A program made the position numbers and the translations under genes. A stretch of DNA of 64,000 nucleotides, taken from contig OX463816.1 in assembly GCA_949825045.1 (NCBI GenBank), positions 16,673,579-16,737,578 on the forward strand, in the 5' to 3' direction. Below are positions 44,653-56,449 of the stretch, one piece after another; the first letter of the stretch is position 1; every line of letters starts with the position of its first letter. The notes below the pieces were generated by a model. The model was not told the DNA's origin. It saw only the letters and a list, made by a program, of their open reading frames with translations, and made no database searches. The DNA comes from Argyresthia goedartella (taxonomy: Eukaryota > Arthropoda > Insecta > Lepidoptera > Argyresthiidae).

Positions 44653-47520
44653 GCCAGAAATAAAATTATTGCATCAAAACATGGAAGGATTTAAAAGCAA
44701 AAAAGATAGCCTACAGATAGCATTGCATGAACTTCAAGAAACAGGTAACTATATTGACCTAATCTGCTTATCAGAAATCTTTATAAAGCGTGGATGCGAA
44801 AACAATATTCAAATTAAAGGGTTTAAATTAGATGCTTCGTACTGCCGGACAGACAAAAACCGTGGAGGTATCTGTATTCTTAGTAGGAACTATATCGATA
44901 CCTTTGATTTAAAAATGGTAGGAGAATTGTCAATCCCACTCATCTTTGAATGCTGCGGAGTTGAAATTCCAGAATATGAATGCATAATAGTATGTCTATA
45001 CACCGTACCAAATCCTGACAAGCAAGCGTTTCTAGATAGATTAGATCTACTCTTATATAAGCTGCGTCATAAAATAAAAAACAGGAGAGTTATCATAGCA
45101 GGTGACTACAATATAAATACACTGAAAGATACCCCCGGGGCAAGACAACTAAAAATTATTTTAGAAAACCACGGACTTAAATTACATATTCATACCCCAA
45201 CTAGAATAAATACATGCATCGACAACATTGCTAGCAACATTAACGAGGCCCAAGGAAGAGCGCACCGTTTAGGAATCTCAGACCATGATACGGCACAAGT
45301 CCTTACCTTCACAGTAACAAAGAAGAAACTACCCCCAAAGCAGTGGTTCACGCTTAAAAGAGATTACAGCCAGGAGAACATTAATAAATTCAAGGAGTGC
45401 CTTCAAAATCTCTTATGGACTGAAGTATACAATGCACAAAATTTTAAAGAAAGTTTCTCAGTATTCCATGAGCTTATAACAATGTTCTACAAACTCTGCT
45501 TTCCTATATACAAGTTGCGAAATAAAAGTAATTGCAACGGTAAACTGAAATGGCTGACTAAAGGACTAAAAATATCATGTGTGACAAAAAGAAACCTGAG
45601 ATTTGAATATTATAGGAATAAGACAAATACAAACAAATCAAAATATACAAGGTACAGTAAAGCTCTTCGTAAATGTATTCAGTGGTCACAAAAAAATCAC
45701 AACAGTAACTTCGTTCGTAACTCAAAAAATACATGCAAAGCCGCATGGCAGTTAATAAAATATGAAGACCACAATTACCAACAAAATAGAGAAATACAAA
45801 AAATTAAAATTAATGACAATATAATTAACAATTCGAACGACATTGCCGAAGCTTTTAATAATTACTTTATTGACATAATAACAAATTCAAATACAATTTC
45901 AAATCACCAAAATAATTCGATATCAAACATTAATAATCAAAATTCAACCATATTTCTGACCCCATGCGATGAAAGTGAAGCACTAAAGACCATAAGATCT
46001 TTAAACAACACAACTGCAACAGGATTTGATGAAATTGACACAAAAATTCTAAAATGTACCACAACTGAATTAACACCAGTATTAACTTTTTTGGCGAACC
46101 AATCACTTGTAGAAGGAGAATTTCCAACTGAACTTAAAATATCAGTAGTTAAACCTATATTTAAAAAAGATGACAAGGAAAATATGAGCAAATATAGACC
46201 TGTAACACTGTACCAATATTATCAAAATTTTTCGAAAAGATATTCTTTACTAGACTGACCGGCTTTATATCTAAACACAGGATTATAAAAAGGGAACAAA
46301 ATGGCTTCCAGAAAGGTAAGTCAACAACACTAGCCTGTTTCAATATGGTAAAAATATTGGCGGAGAGTATTGACTCCATGATTCCCACCCTAACCGTCTT
46401 TTTTGATATGACGAAAGCGTTTGATTACGTTCACCACGATATATTGTTAGCAAAGTGTGAGAAATATGGTATCCGCGGGCCAGCATATAACTGGATTGAG
46501 TCATACTTAAAGGGACGCACACAACTAGTGGAAATCAACAAATTAAACAAAGAATTCACAATGAAAACATCACAATCAAAACTGAGAGAAAATAGATTCG
46601 GCGTGCCGCAAGGAAGCATCTTGGGACCACTTCTGTTCCTCCTTTATATCAACGACCTCCCAGACGTAACAGAACACCAATGTACCCTATATGCTGACGA
46701 CATCTCTATAATAATTAAATACAATAATACAATAAATTTTGAAAATGACGTAAATAATACATTAAAAAAAATAGTCAACTGGTTGCAAATAAATAATCTC
46801 CATGTAAATATTGACAAAACGACATACATGACATTTTATAATAGAATTAAGCCTGACATAAACGTGACCGTCCAATATAATAATTCAGAAATAAATGAAT
46901 CCAAAGAGATGAAATTTTTAGGTATAACACTTGACTCACAATTGTCATGGAAAGCGCATTTAACAAATATGATTAAAAAAATCAATAAATTTGTGTTTGT
47001 CCTTTATAGACTGGTAAAGGTGGCGGGACACGAAACGGCAATGTTAGCTTACCATGGGTATGTCGTCTCTGCCTTACGCTACGGTATAGTTGTGTGGGGA
47101 AATGCAGTGGAAATCGACAATCTATTTCTTATACAGAAGTAATGTGTACGAGCAATATGTGGAATGAGTCCTGTAGAGTCCTGTAGACCACTGTTTAAGA
47201 AACTTAATCTCCTTACCCTAACCGGAATTTATATCTTTGAAATCTGTGTATTTGTTCGGCAAAATATGGACATATTTATTAAAAAGTCAACATCATGTTA
47301 TTTCAACAGCAGGTTTCCCAATAGGCTGACATTCCCAAAATCGCATACAGTACTGCTGCAGCGAAACTGCTACTGGATGGCGATCAAAATTTTTAACTCG
47401 ATACCAAAAGAACTACAGGATATGCCATTTGAAATATTTAAATATAAGCTCAGAAAATGGCTAATAAGTAAATGCTTCTATAATATTAAGGAATTTCTAG
47501 ACTGTACGGCTCGGTTTTAA
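44585..47520 (+). pseudogene. LINE ORF2: endonuclease-RT with two breaks
   Basis: The likely ATG at 44585 overlaps the end of ORF1 by 68 bp in the +1 frame. Endonuclease: LLHQNMEGFKS, LICLSEIF, IIAGDYNINTL and GISDHDT, catalytic positions present. RT: SKYRPVTL, then a frameshift near 46210-46220, VFFDMTKAFDYVHHD, GVPQGSILGPLLFLLYIN and YADD (46690-46701). A TAA at 47140-47142 interrupts the C-terminus, which continues (47146-47520) in compatible sequence to CTARF. The same general family as the shorter LINE copies in the window, but not the same subfamily. Confidence 0.88.
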
Positions 47521-47766
47521 ACAGATATAAGATGACAGGGAGTGACATACTAACAAATTGTATTAATCAGTCAATATCTTATATTATATATTTTCATGAC
47601 ATTTCGATGTAACTATACTAATTCATTCGATAGGTGTGTTTATTGTTTAGAAATAATATTTGCTTGCCACTGCGTGGCGAAATATGCTGCACTTATTGCC
47701 ATTTGTAACATCTTCATGACCATATTTTTCGCAAATAAACGAATTTGATTTGATTTGATTTGATTT
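47521..47766 (+). other. LINE 3' UTR and ATTTG tail
   Basis: Ends with four GATTT/ATTTG-type units right before the GCGC target copy. A 5-bp simple-repeat tail is common in lepidopteran CR1/Jockey LINEs. Confidence 0.75.
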
Positions 47767-48083
47767 GCGCATTGATATATCTTTGCTGAAATCTACCAAT
47801 ATAATTTGTTCGCCATATACTTCGTAGCGTAGAATCACGTTCCAAATGTAAAATAATTCTGCATCCATCTGACAAAGCAGGTCTTTTGAGTGCACACTTT
47901 TAAATTATTCGCTGTGGGGCTGTGAAGTGTTAAGTAGTGTCCGATGGAGCGCAACACTGACAGCTAAACGTCGATATCCACAGAACAAATATTACTCTCA
48001 CGTCTACGGTAGTACCTTGTTTAGGTTTATATCAAGTATCGGGTTTCGATTTTGTGCTTATAATTGCGATATAAAATCACAAA

Positions 48084-48303
48084 ATGTATTCGCTGATGAC
48101 TGTGCGGAAACTTCAAACTGAGCTTCGAAGGAGAAATGCATCAGTAGCTGAAAAAAAGCTCATCAGATAGAAAGGTAAACATTTTAAGAATTCGAGGTAA
48201 TGTTTCGTATTTTCCTCAAATTGATGAAATTCATTTACAACAATGTGGTTTCTATTCAAGATTGGAGGCGTACGACCATAACAAACACTTTGGAGGGTAT
48301 TAG
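48084..48303 (+). pseudogene. Unit-B copy of the SAP-like split fragment
   Basis: Same two parts with an 86-bp GT-AG interval (48175-48260). It has one extra A before the donor compared with unit A, so its unspliced frame stops earlier. Confidence 0.48.
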
Positions 48304-49114
48304 GATATTCCAGAAGACCACCCTGATGTATAGTGCCCTCAGATACATACCGAAATATCAACGCTGATACACCACTTCATAAAATAAGCAAATCTCATCA
48401 AACTATGATAAACAGTATCTGATCGTAAATCTATTTAGCGCTACCGCTATTTCCCTAAATAATCCCTTTCATTGATATACAATGCACACAGCCGCGAATC
48501 AGTCGCGATGCATTACTTGCCTTTGAAGTTTTTAAATACACAAGGCACTTTCCCACAGTCTTCTTCGTGAGAAATTGGCAGTTTTGCGCCCTATTGTGTG
48601 TTGCATCTCTGATGTTTAGTAGAAACTGGTGATTGAACGTGAAACAGTCAAATTTTCTGTCCCGACGCTGTTAACTTAACAGCGAGTGAAGGCACGCTGC
48701 AAGTACAAGAGGAGGAGGGGCGCCGGGAACGTTGCTACTCGCAAAAAATAGAATATACTTCTATTTGCCTCACTCCGCTGATTACTGATTAGTAATCGCT
48801 CACATTTATTACCGGCTGTTCAGACGTTGCTAGCATTTCACACTTCACAGCCACACTTTACACCTGCACTTTACACTAATCAAAATGAATAAAATAATAA
48901 TTGTCCTCATAAAGAGCCTTATGATATCTGAAATGTTAGAATTCTACGGAATAAAAAATCAGAGTTTAGGTAATTTTCGATCTGAGTCACTATTATATTT
49001 CTGCAGCGTGTGTCATAAAATAATTTCTATTCTCTTTGTTTCTTTATAAACTTTATAAATAGGAGTCTTAAATGTAAAGTACATACCCACTGACCTAACT
49101 TCTTACTACCTACT
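48304..49114. other. Unit-B copy of the region before old gag
   Basis: Closely matches 31860-32674, including the GGGGCGCCGGGAACGTTGC stretch. No gene seen. Confidence 0.5.
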
Positions 49115-50825
49115 ATGGTAGTAACAAGGGCTCAAGCCATGACTAAAGAGGAATCCGCTGAAGCCAAACCTATCCTAGACAAGTGTGAAAGGAGTCTGAC
49201 TGCGGATTATATATTCTGGAAGGACTTGCGTGCGTGCTTTTGTACAAAAGGTAGATGAATATGTGTTGGCATTTCCGCATGCCGCCTAGTACGGTGTTAC
49301 ATATTTTCAGTTCTCCTGCGTGCGTTGCGTGGAGAAAAATACGGCTTTCTCCAACTAATTCTGCAAGAAAAAGTACAGGGCCGATGAAGACCTGGCTGTA
49401 GAAGAACTCACTGGCTACAAAAAATCGCTGAATAATCCAACTCCATTACCACTGGTTTGTTTCGCACCGCAACATCACAGACACAGACAGCCAAAATGAT
49501 TGTCGACCTCCGGTAGGACATGGCACCAACAGGAGAAGAAGGGGCATTTCTCACGACAAACAAGTTAACCTTGGGTATGAACGGTTCACCGGTGAAGCTC
49601 TTCACTGGTTTAGGTCCATAAAAGATGCAGTCAGATCTTGGTCTAAGATCGCTGAATTACTAAAACGTGACTTTAGTGAACCTGACTATGACTATAGGCT
49701 GATGTCTGAAATTCGCTCTGTTATATCCCCTCTATGTATGGTGAATTGCTGATGAACCTGCTTCATCATCATTTAACTAGGCCCTGTACTGATGAAGTCG
49801 TTGGCGAGGAGTCAGTCTCTCTCCGCCGGTCATACCGTAGACACACATATTTCTAATCCCGATCTTTGAATATATTCTATTATTATAGTTTAAAAGTGTT
49901 TCTTTTTTTTTAAAAAGAGAATTCGCGGACCACTTATAACAGCTCGCTTACCTAGGGGGAAGGCGAAAACATTACTATATACTGTGCAATCATGCACGGA
50001 ATGTCCTCTAGGCTGACAAAAGTTCCGTCTAAAGAGGAATGGCTGTAGATCAATCTTTATAAGATCCGTCCGTGTTATGTGAGTTCGTTGGCTTCCTCGC
50101 CTGAAATCAAGACTTTAGACTCCCATAGTAATATCTGTCGTAACTATGAGTCCTTCAGTGTCCGGTTATCTAAATTTCACGAACCGCTAAGTGCTAACTC
50201 TATTACCCTCGCTCCCGACCTTGCGTACAACAAACCTTCACCGAGCAATTCGTCGCACGGCGCTCAATTTAAGCCTAACTATAACCATAACTACCCTGCT
50301 TAAAAATTACTATAGGCAATTGCCGGTTTCCGCCGTATCCAACAATTACCAGCACTTGCAACTTGGTCTTCTTCGGTTTTACTAACCCCCAAAAATAATG
50401 GCGACATGAAACTCGGTCTATACAGCAGAAAACTGCCATTACTAAAAAGACATTTACAATATTTCGTATATATCTGAGATTTTAGATAACCTCTGTGTCC
50501 TATCTAAGTAACCTAGATTTGTCTAAAAGTTTTTTGCAGATTTTGATCAAAGAAGAAGATAGATTTATGACAGTTTTCTATATTCCGTCGCGCGGAACTT
50601 ATTAATTCAAAAGCATGGCCTTTGGCTTAACTTACGCACCAGCTTCTTAACAGTTCTGAATTCTAGCACATGGTCTTTGTTTTCATCGACGACATTGTTA
50701 TTGTCTTTCCTACGTTCGATAAACACTTTGCTTGATTTCTTCGTGTCTTAGAAAAATTTAAATCAACTTAAACAACAAAATTCAATAAATGTGTTGACGA
50801 CGGAGCTTTCCCAGTCCTCATAAAA
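49115..50825 (+). pseudogene. Decayed Gypsy gag-RT, unit B and continuation
   Basis: Starts MVVTRAQAMTKEE like unit A. A solo LTR interrupts gag (49719-49941). A deletion joins the end of gag to the RT, so the protease is missing. RT remnants include LSSLDLSKSF (unit A wording) and, past the duplication end, FYIPSR, MAFGL and FIDDIVIV, the catalytic DD. Stops are frequent. Confidence 0.72.
49719..49941 (+). repeat. Solo LTR, 223 bp, with 4-bp target duplication
   Basis: Starts TGTTATATCC and ends CTTATAACA (inverted termini TGTTATA/TATAACA). GCTC flanks both sides (49715-49718, 49942-49945). The empty site ATTCGCTCGCTTACC is present in unit A near 33252. Size, TG...CA ends and short target repeat fit an LTR left by recombination. 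Confidence 0.82.
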
Positions 50826-52342
50826 CACAGTAAACTGATACCTCTGTTCAAGTCAGGATACAAGGGTGATCCTTCAAATTTCAGACCAATATCTTCTGTC
50901 ACTAAGTAAAATATTTGAAAGATTATACTCAATCAAATGCTCTCACACTTCAACCGAACAAAACAACTCCACGCCAAACAAAACGGATTCACTAGGAGTA
51001 AATCAACTACGGATGCAGGTATTACCCTTATATCTTATATTTATCTTTCATGTAGGACAGGATGATTTCGGTGTTTTTGCGATTGCATTTGATTGTGTTA
51101 ATCACGATACGCTATGAAATTTAATCATTACGGAGTTAGAAATAACGCGTTGGATCTACTTAGATCATCCCTAAGCAATAGATTTCAAGAAACAGAAGTC
51201 AACGGGGTCAAATCTAATCGAAAGTAATATTTGGCCTTCCACAAGGTTCCATATTAGGCTTTTTCCTATTCCTGATATATAATAACGACCTACCATTCAT
51301 GGTGAAAAAAATTATTGACATAGTGTTGTTTTCTGATTATATTATACTTCACTGATCTTCAAAATTTAAAGACAAAAAGAAGATTTTGATGATGTCAATG
51401 GAGAATTGTCTTTAACCTTGACTTGGTTCACAGTTAATAATGTATTGTTAAACGCTGGTAAAACCAAGTATATCAAATCAATTCTCACCTCAAAATGTCA
51501 GGCAAATTTAAACAAGTTTAATGTTAGACAGCAGCACGTTAGAGTTAGTAAATGACTCGAAGTTTCTTGTAATAACCATTGACAACAAATTGCAGTAGGG
51601 ATCCCACATAGATAAACTAGCTGGTAAATTGAGTTCTGCAATGTTGAGTTTTAGTTATTTTCATAGTATCATGTATATATATGTTATAGTAACTTGTTGG
51701 GGGGGAAAGCAGCGGATATTCAAACTATTTTTATTTCACAGAAAAGAGCTATTCGATCAATATATAATTTATTCTCTCTCATATTATACTCATTAAGAGA
51801 GTTTTTTAAAGGAATTGCCATACTAACTGTAGCTTGCGAATTTATTTTCGAAAATGTATGTACGCAAGAACCTTACAACATTTGCCAAACTTACCGATAG
51901 CTGTAATGTTTACCTAAGAAATAATCACAGACTCGCGAAGGTTAGCAATTATTTCTAGCGTCAGTGCATTCTTTACTACAATAAGATAACTCTGGAGATT
52001 TTGAAATTACCTTTTAAGCAATTCAAAAAGCATGTTAAAGTGACTTTGTCGAAAAAGGGATGTTACAATGTTCAAGACAACTTAAATGATGGGACTGTAC
52101 GGGATTAATTTAGCATAACACAGTCCTTGGGGTTAATAATTTTGATTAATATCTTAATATTTGTATTAGTTAAGCACAAGCAATTTATAAAGGGATCTCA
52201 ATATCAATCTGTGGGAGTTACTACGCCTTCCTTTTCCCACAGTAGTCCAATGTAGAGAGAAGACAAAAATTACGTTTGCTTAGTATATGTTAATATCTAC
52301 AGTAATAAAGACATTTGATTTTATTTGATTTGTTTTGATTTT
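50826..52342 (+). pseudogene. Heavily decayed Jockey/CR1-like LINE
   Basis: Scattered remnants in three frames: LIPLFKSGYKGDPSNFRPIS, FDCVNHDT, GGKAADIQTIFISQKRAIRS. It ends in a TTTGATTTTATTTGATTTG tail (about 52313-52342). Many stops mean it is old. The next LINE starts directly at the tail. Confidence 0.72.
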
Positions 52343-53182
52343 AGTATTGTTTGCCGATGATACTTCTTTGATATTTAAAGTTAAAAAACAGCTATCAAAT
52401 TATGACGAGGTAAACAATGCTATCTCTAGTATATTGAACTGGTTTACTGTTAACAATTTATTACTTAATGAAAAGAAAACTAAATGTATTAAATTCGTGT
52501 TACCCAATGTGAACCCGGTAACTACAGACATATTTATAAAAGGACAGATATTGGACCTTGTGCAGTCGACTGTCTTTTTGGGCATTACTTAAGACGCCAA
52601 ACTACAATGGGATCCTCATATAAATAAATTGTCGAACAGACTGAGTTCAGCAGCGTTCGCAGTTAAAAAAATTAGAGCTCTTACCGACGTAGACACCGCT
52701 AGACTAGTCTACTTTAGTTACTTTCATAGTCTAATGACCTATGGTATTTTATTGTGGGGTCACGCTGCGAATGCTAATAGTATATTTAATCTGCAGAAAC
52801 GGGCTGTTCGTGCAATTTATAGATTAGGGCCTAGAGTGTCACTGAGGGAAAAGTTTAAAGAAATCAATATTCTGACATTTGTGTCTCAATATATCTATGA
52901 CAATCTTGTGTATGTAAAAAGAAATATAACTAATTTTCAGAAGTACAGTGATATACACAATTTTAATACTAGAAATAAAGACAAGTTGGTTGCTTATGTA
53001 AGCCGACTACATAAAATTAGTAATTCTTTTAAAGGCAATTGTGTACGCTATTACAATAAGGTCCCTACTGATATTAAAAACTTACCTTTAGACAAGTTTA
53101 AAATAATAATAAAACAGAAATTGTATAAAAAAGGTTACTATAGGATATCTGATTACTTAGAGGACAGATGTCCATGGGAATA
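52343..53182 (+). pseudogene. LINE RT C-terminal part, one stop
   Basis: ADD box at the start, then NNLLLNEKKTKC, a single TAA (52590-52592) within an otherwise open frame, AKLQWDPHINKLS, TARLVYFSYFHSLMTYGILL, QKRAVRAIYRLGPR and the end RISDYLEDRCPWE. It aligns along its length with 16958-17900 (minus) and 63505-63775. No endonuclease: the copy is truncated and inactive. Confidence 0.85.
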
Positions 53183-53422
53183 GATTGTTTGAGTAACAGG
53201 CTGTTTCGATATATAATTAGCATTCATTTTGTAATTTGACAATATTTTATTTAAAAAAGGAAACGCAAAAGATGCGACGACTGTGGAGTTTCTTCGGTGA
53301 GCTCTTCTCCACAGATTCCGCCATTGTGTTAGTGAACTCACCCAAAAAAAATGTAATGACGGATCTAAGTGATGTAACAACATCCTATGGAAATAAATGT
53401 TTTTTTTTTTTTTTTGATTTGT
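52343..53422 (+). mobile_element. 5'-truncated LINE, younger copy
   Basis: Begins inside the RT (LVLFADDTSLIFK) and runs to a 3' end with AATAAATG and a T-run (53401-53416) before GATTTG. It was inserted at the tail of the older LINE. Confidence 0.78.
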
Positions 53423-53423
53423 T

Positions 53424-55704
53424 ACTTTAGTTTAGGGTCTCTTGGAAGTAAGGAAATCTCTACCCGTTTCACCTCATCCATATCTCGTATTTCTGCTCAT
53501 TTATAATACCTTTTATTGAAGATCGAATCGTGGCAGAGTTGATGCTTTCTCATTGCTCTTGCGTGTCTTTGTATCTTTGTGGAAATACGCAATTCAGGAG
53601 CAGTTTTAGAGATAATTGTATTATTCAGAAATATGAAACCTTTTACGAGGAAATGCATGAAAACATCGCTACGAAGAATTTCCTTCTATGCATTAGTTTT
53701 AGCTTGTACCGCCTAAATGCGCCAATATTGTTATAGGGGCCAGTATAATCGTAAGTTTCAGTACAAAATCATAATAACCCACAGAAACACAGAGCGCATG
53801 TATTAAGTTAGATATTTAAATGGGGGGTTTAGAAATGGGCGGCATGGTTAAAACTTTTCTTCATTTTCAAACCTTAAGGAAACGAGCAAATTTGATTTTG
53901 AAAACATATGAGTGAATCGACGATGGCAACATTTAGTATTATCTTAGGAAGGTATTATCATATTTTTATTTATTTAACGCATAAAGCTAACTATAGACTA
54001 GTAAAAGTTATTTTCTCGCGAACTTAGTTAACCCTCCTTCACAATAGTAATACAGCATCCAAGGGTTGTCTGGAGATATTCGTTTAGGATAACTTCCCTA
54101 ACGGTTTTGTTTCCAAAACCACGCTATCGTCACTCAGGGAAGTCAAAACTAATATTTACTTGAACCACTCGACATTTTTTTAAGAAAAGCACTTGGGTGT
54201 ATTCTAACATAAATATTTTCAAGAAATATTTCACAGGAAAGGTAATAGTTCAAGAAATCTCGGAATACTTTTTTACTAGACGTTTTTGATTATTCGTGTT
54301 AAAATATTAGTATTTTACATGTAACTTAGTAGTGTATTATAATCATTTATCAAAAAATAAGTCCTGTGGACAGTTTGTCAAAGTGGCCAACCGACAAATA
54401 CTTTAATCTTTCATGGTAGGTACAAAATAAAAGTTTCTAGATTTCATAGAGTCACAAGTTTTTGTAAAAAGACAGCAGCCGCCAACCTAAGTCTTAAGTC
54501 GAGTTGCATTATCAAGAAACAATAATGTTTTATTAAGAAATTTGATGAAGACATAGTTTTATTTTATCGTCGCTCGGTCATTCTACCAAGCACGAATATC
54601 GTGAACAAGAAAATCTGTGATTTGCCCATTGAGCTACTTTTACTATAATAGTAGTTCAATGGATTTAACCATAAAATTTATTATGTTATTATATTCTGTA
54701 AATTTCTAACTTAACGCTTTTTTATTCAAGATATTGAGGCTTGAGATGATATTTCTTTTCGTGGAAAATACACATAACTAATACGAATAATTAAACGCGG
54801 AATCAAGATTTCAGAATACAAAGTTTAAAAAAGTCCACATTTTCCACCCTCGAGGCGCGCAATTTTGAACATAATACACGACAAAAGCACATTTATCTCA
54901 AAGTTTAGTATAAAGAGCTCCGGAGATGGATATTCCCGGGTGTGGGCCACTGCAAAATTATTAAGAGAAAACGGTTTTTAGAACCGCTTTACCGCGACAA
55001 AAGCGGCAGTTGAAAGGCTGCTTTGTTTCAGGGAAATGAGAAGTTTAAAAATCTGTGACCCAACCGGCTAATTTGAGTTTTTACAGTAATGCTTGAGTTT
55101 TTCATAGTTTAACTTATCCTGTGCTTTCTTGAAATCTAAAATTTTCAACATAACTCTTGGAAAATGTCTGCTGGATCAATGTCATTTGCAATGCAGCGCT
55201 GCAAAAGAAGAAGCCTAAAACAGTCTCTGTACAGATTTTCGGTGACCTAATTCGGCGCGAATTGGCGCTCAACTTCCAAACAGATGCGCAAGTTTAGTGA
55301 CACAAAACAAAAAACTGTTGTCAATCCCGCTGCACTTATGAAGCTATAGATAGTAAGAGCCTTATATTTTTTTTTTCAATAATTTAAATCATCTAACTAA
55401 ATTAACATTGTATTTATTTTATTTCTTATTATAGACCATATTATGTTTTTACGACTCGAAATGTGAAATCACATATTTATCTTTTCGTTTCGAGCAATTG
55501 TTATTTGCATATTGCATTTTCTACGGTCTCAAGATAACATCTGCTCGAGATATATAAACAAACCAGAAAATGGGTTGCGTCACAAACATTATACTTATTG
55601 TTTGTCTTATGAAAAGACAAATAATTTCAACAAAATTCAATAGGATAAAAAAATGATATCGAAGAAAACATTCCGCCCTCTCAGTTAGATGAGACACCGA
55701 GGTT
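53424..55704. other. AT-rich spacer, nothing recognised
   Basis: No domain-bearing frame on either strand, no array, no clear terminal repeats. A T-run lies near 55366-55378. Confidence 0.45.
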
Positions 55705-56170
55705 TTTTTTCATCTAGCCATTATTATGTCCCACTGTTGGCCATAGCCTGCCCTTTTTTCATCCACAGTTACACAGTTACATACACACCCCAGCAGGAAC
55801 TTTTCAAGGTATTCCTGCCATCTCCGTTTAGGCCTGCCCCTACGCCGCCTAACCATCCTGTGGCACGCCCGTTTTCACTCATCTGTCTAGGTGCATATGA
55901 CTGACATTGCCGGCCCAGTTTGACTTTGACAGTGCACCCACATCAGCGATGACAGTGAAAGAGCGTAGAATGGTATTCTTTGCGCAGTTGTCCTGCGAAC
56001 ACTCAGGTTGCTAAACTCCATTGCTCGCTGGTAAACCTTTAGTTTGGACTTCTGAAGTTCACTAAAAGACTAGGTCTGAGCGCCGTAGGTTATTCTAAGC
56101 AGGATACACATGTCGATGAGCTTTCGCATGAGGGTCAGCGGAAAGTTAACCTTAATGCCCGAGAGGATTA
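55705..56170 (-). pseudogene. RTE LINE C-terminal relic
   Basis: On the minus strand it shows RITYGAQT, a QRAMEFSNLSV segment and SNWAGN, degraded forms of the RTE C-terminal region (YGAETW, QRAMERAMLGV, WAGH). The 3' part contains TGTCCCACTGTTGGCCATAG (read on the plus strand, about 55728-55747), a sequence very common next to lepidopteran RTE copies. Several frame breaks. Confidence 0.65.
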
Positions 56171-56449
56171 TACCGACATAATCATTAGCAAAGCGTCATA
56201 GCATCAAAGTAACGTATATAATCAAAACCCGGATTATAAGTTTAATAAAGTATTTGTATTGCTTTTTTTGTCTTGGATTTTGTTAAAACAGGGGATCGTG
56301 ATTAAATAGTGATTCATGGCGGGTATGTTGGTGATGATAAATGGGTCATAATTAAGAGTCAAACCGGGAAAGTATTTGTTTTGATTAGCGTCAGTGTCTA
56401 GAAGTAACTTTAGGGGTTTTCAATCTGTATATAGGGCAGTTGCCGCTTG

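Larger units (their letters stand above)
42714..47766 (+). mobile_element. Nearly complete Jockey/CR1-like LINE, 5.05 kb
   Basis: Flanked by GCGC (42710-42713, 47767-47770). The empty site in unit A reads ATGAGCGCATTGATATATC near 31320-31340. Layout: 0.5-kb 5' UTR, ORF1, overlapping ORF2, 3' UTR and an ATTTG tail (about 47744-47766). It looks full length; ORF2 has two breaks. Confidence 0.9.
34809..50571 (+). repeat. Tandem duplication unit B
   Basis: Starts directly after unit A with the sequence found at 18852, and ends where unit A was cut; beyond 50571 the old Gypsy RT continues naturally. The junction shares only AC between the two parents. Compared with A, it lacks the 2-kb right arm, the OTU LINE and about 0.9 kb of the old Gypsy element (A positions 33672-34590), and carries four private insertions. 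Confidence 0.85.
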
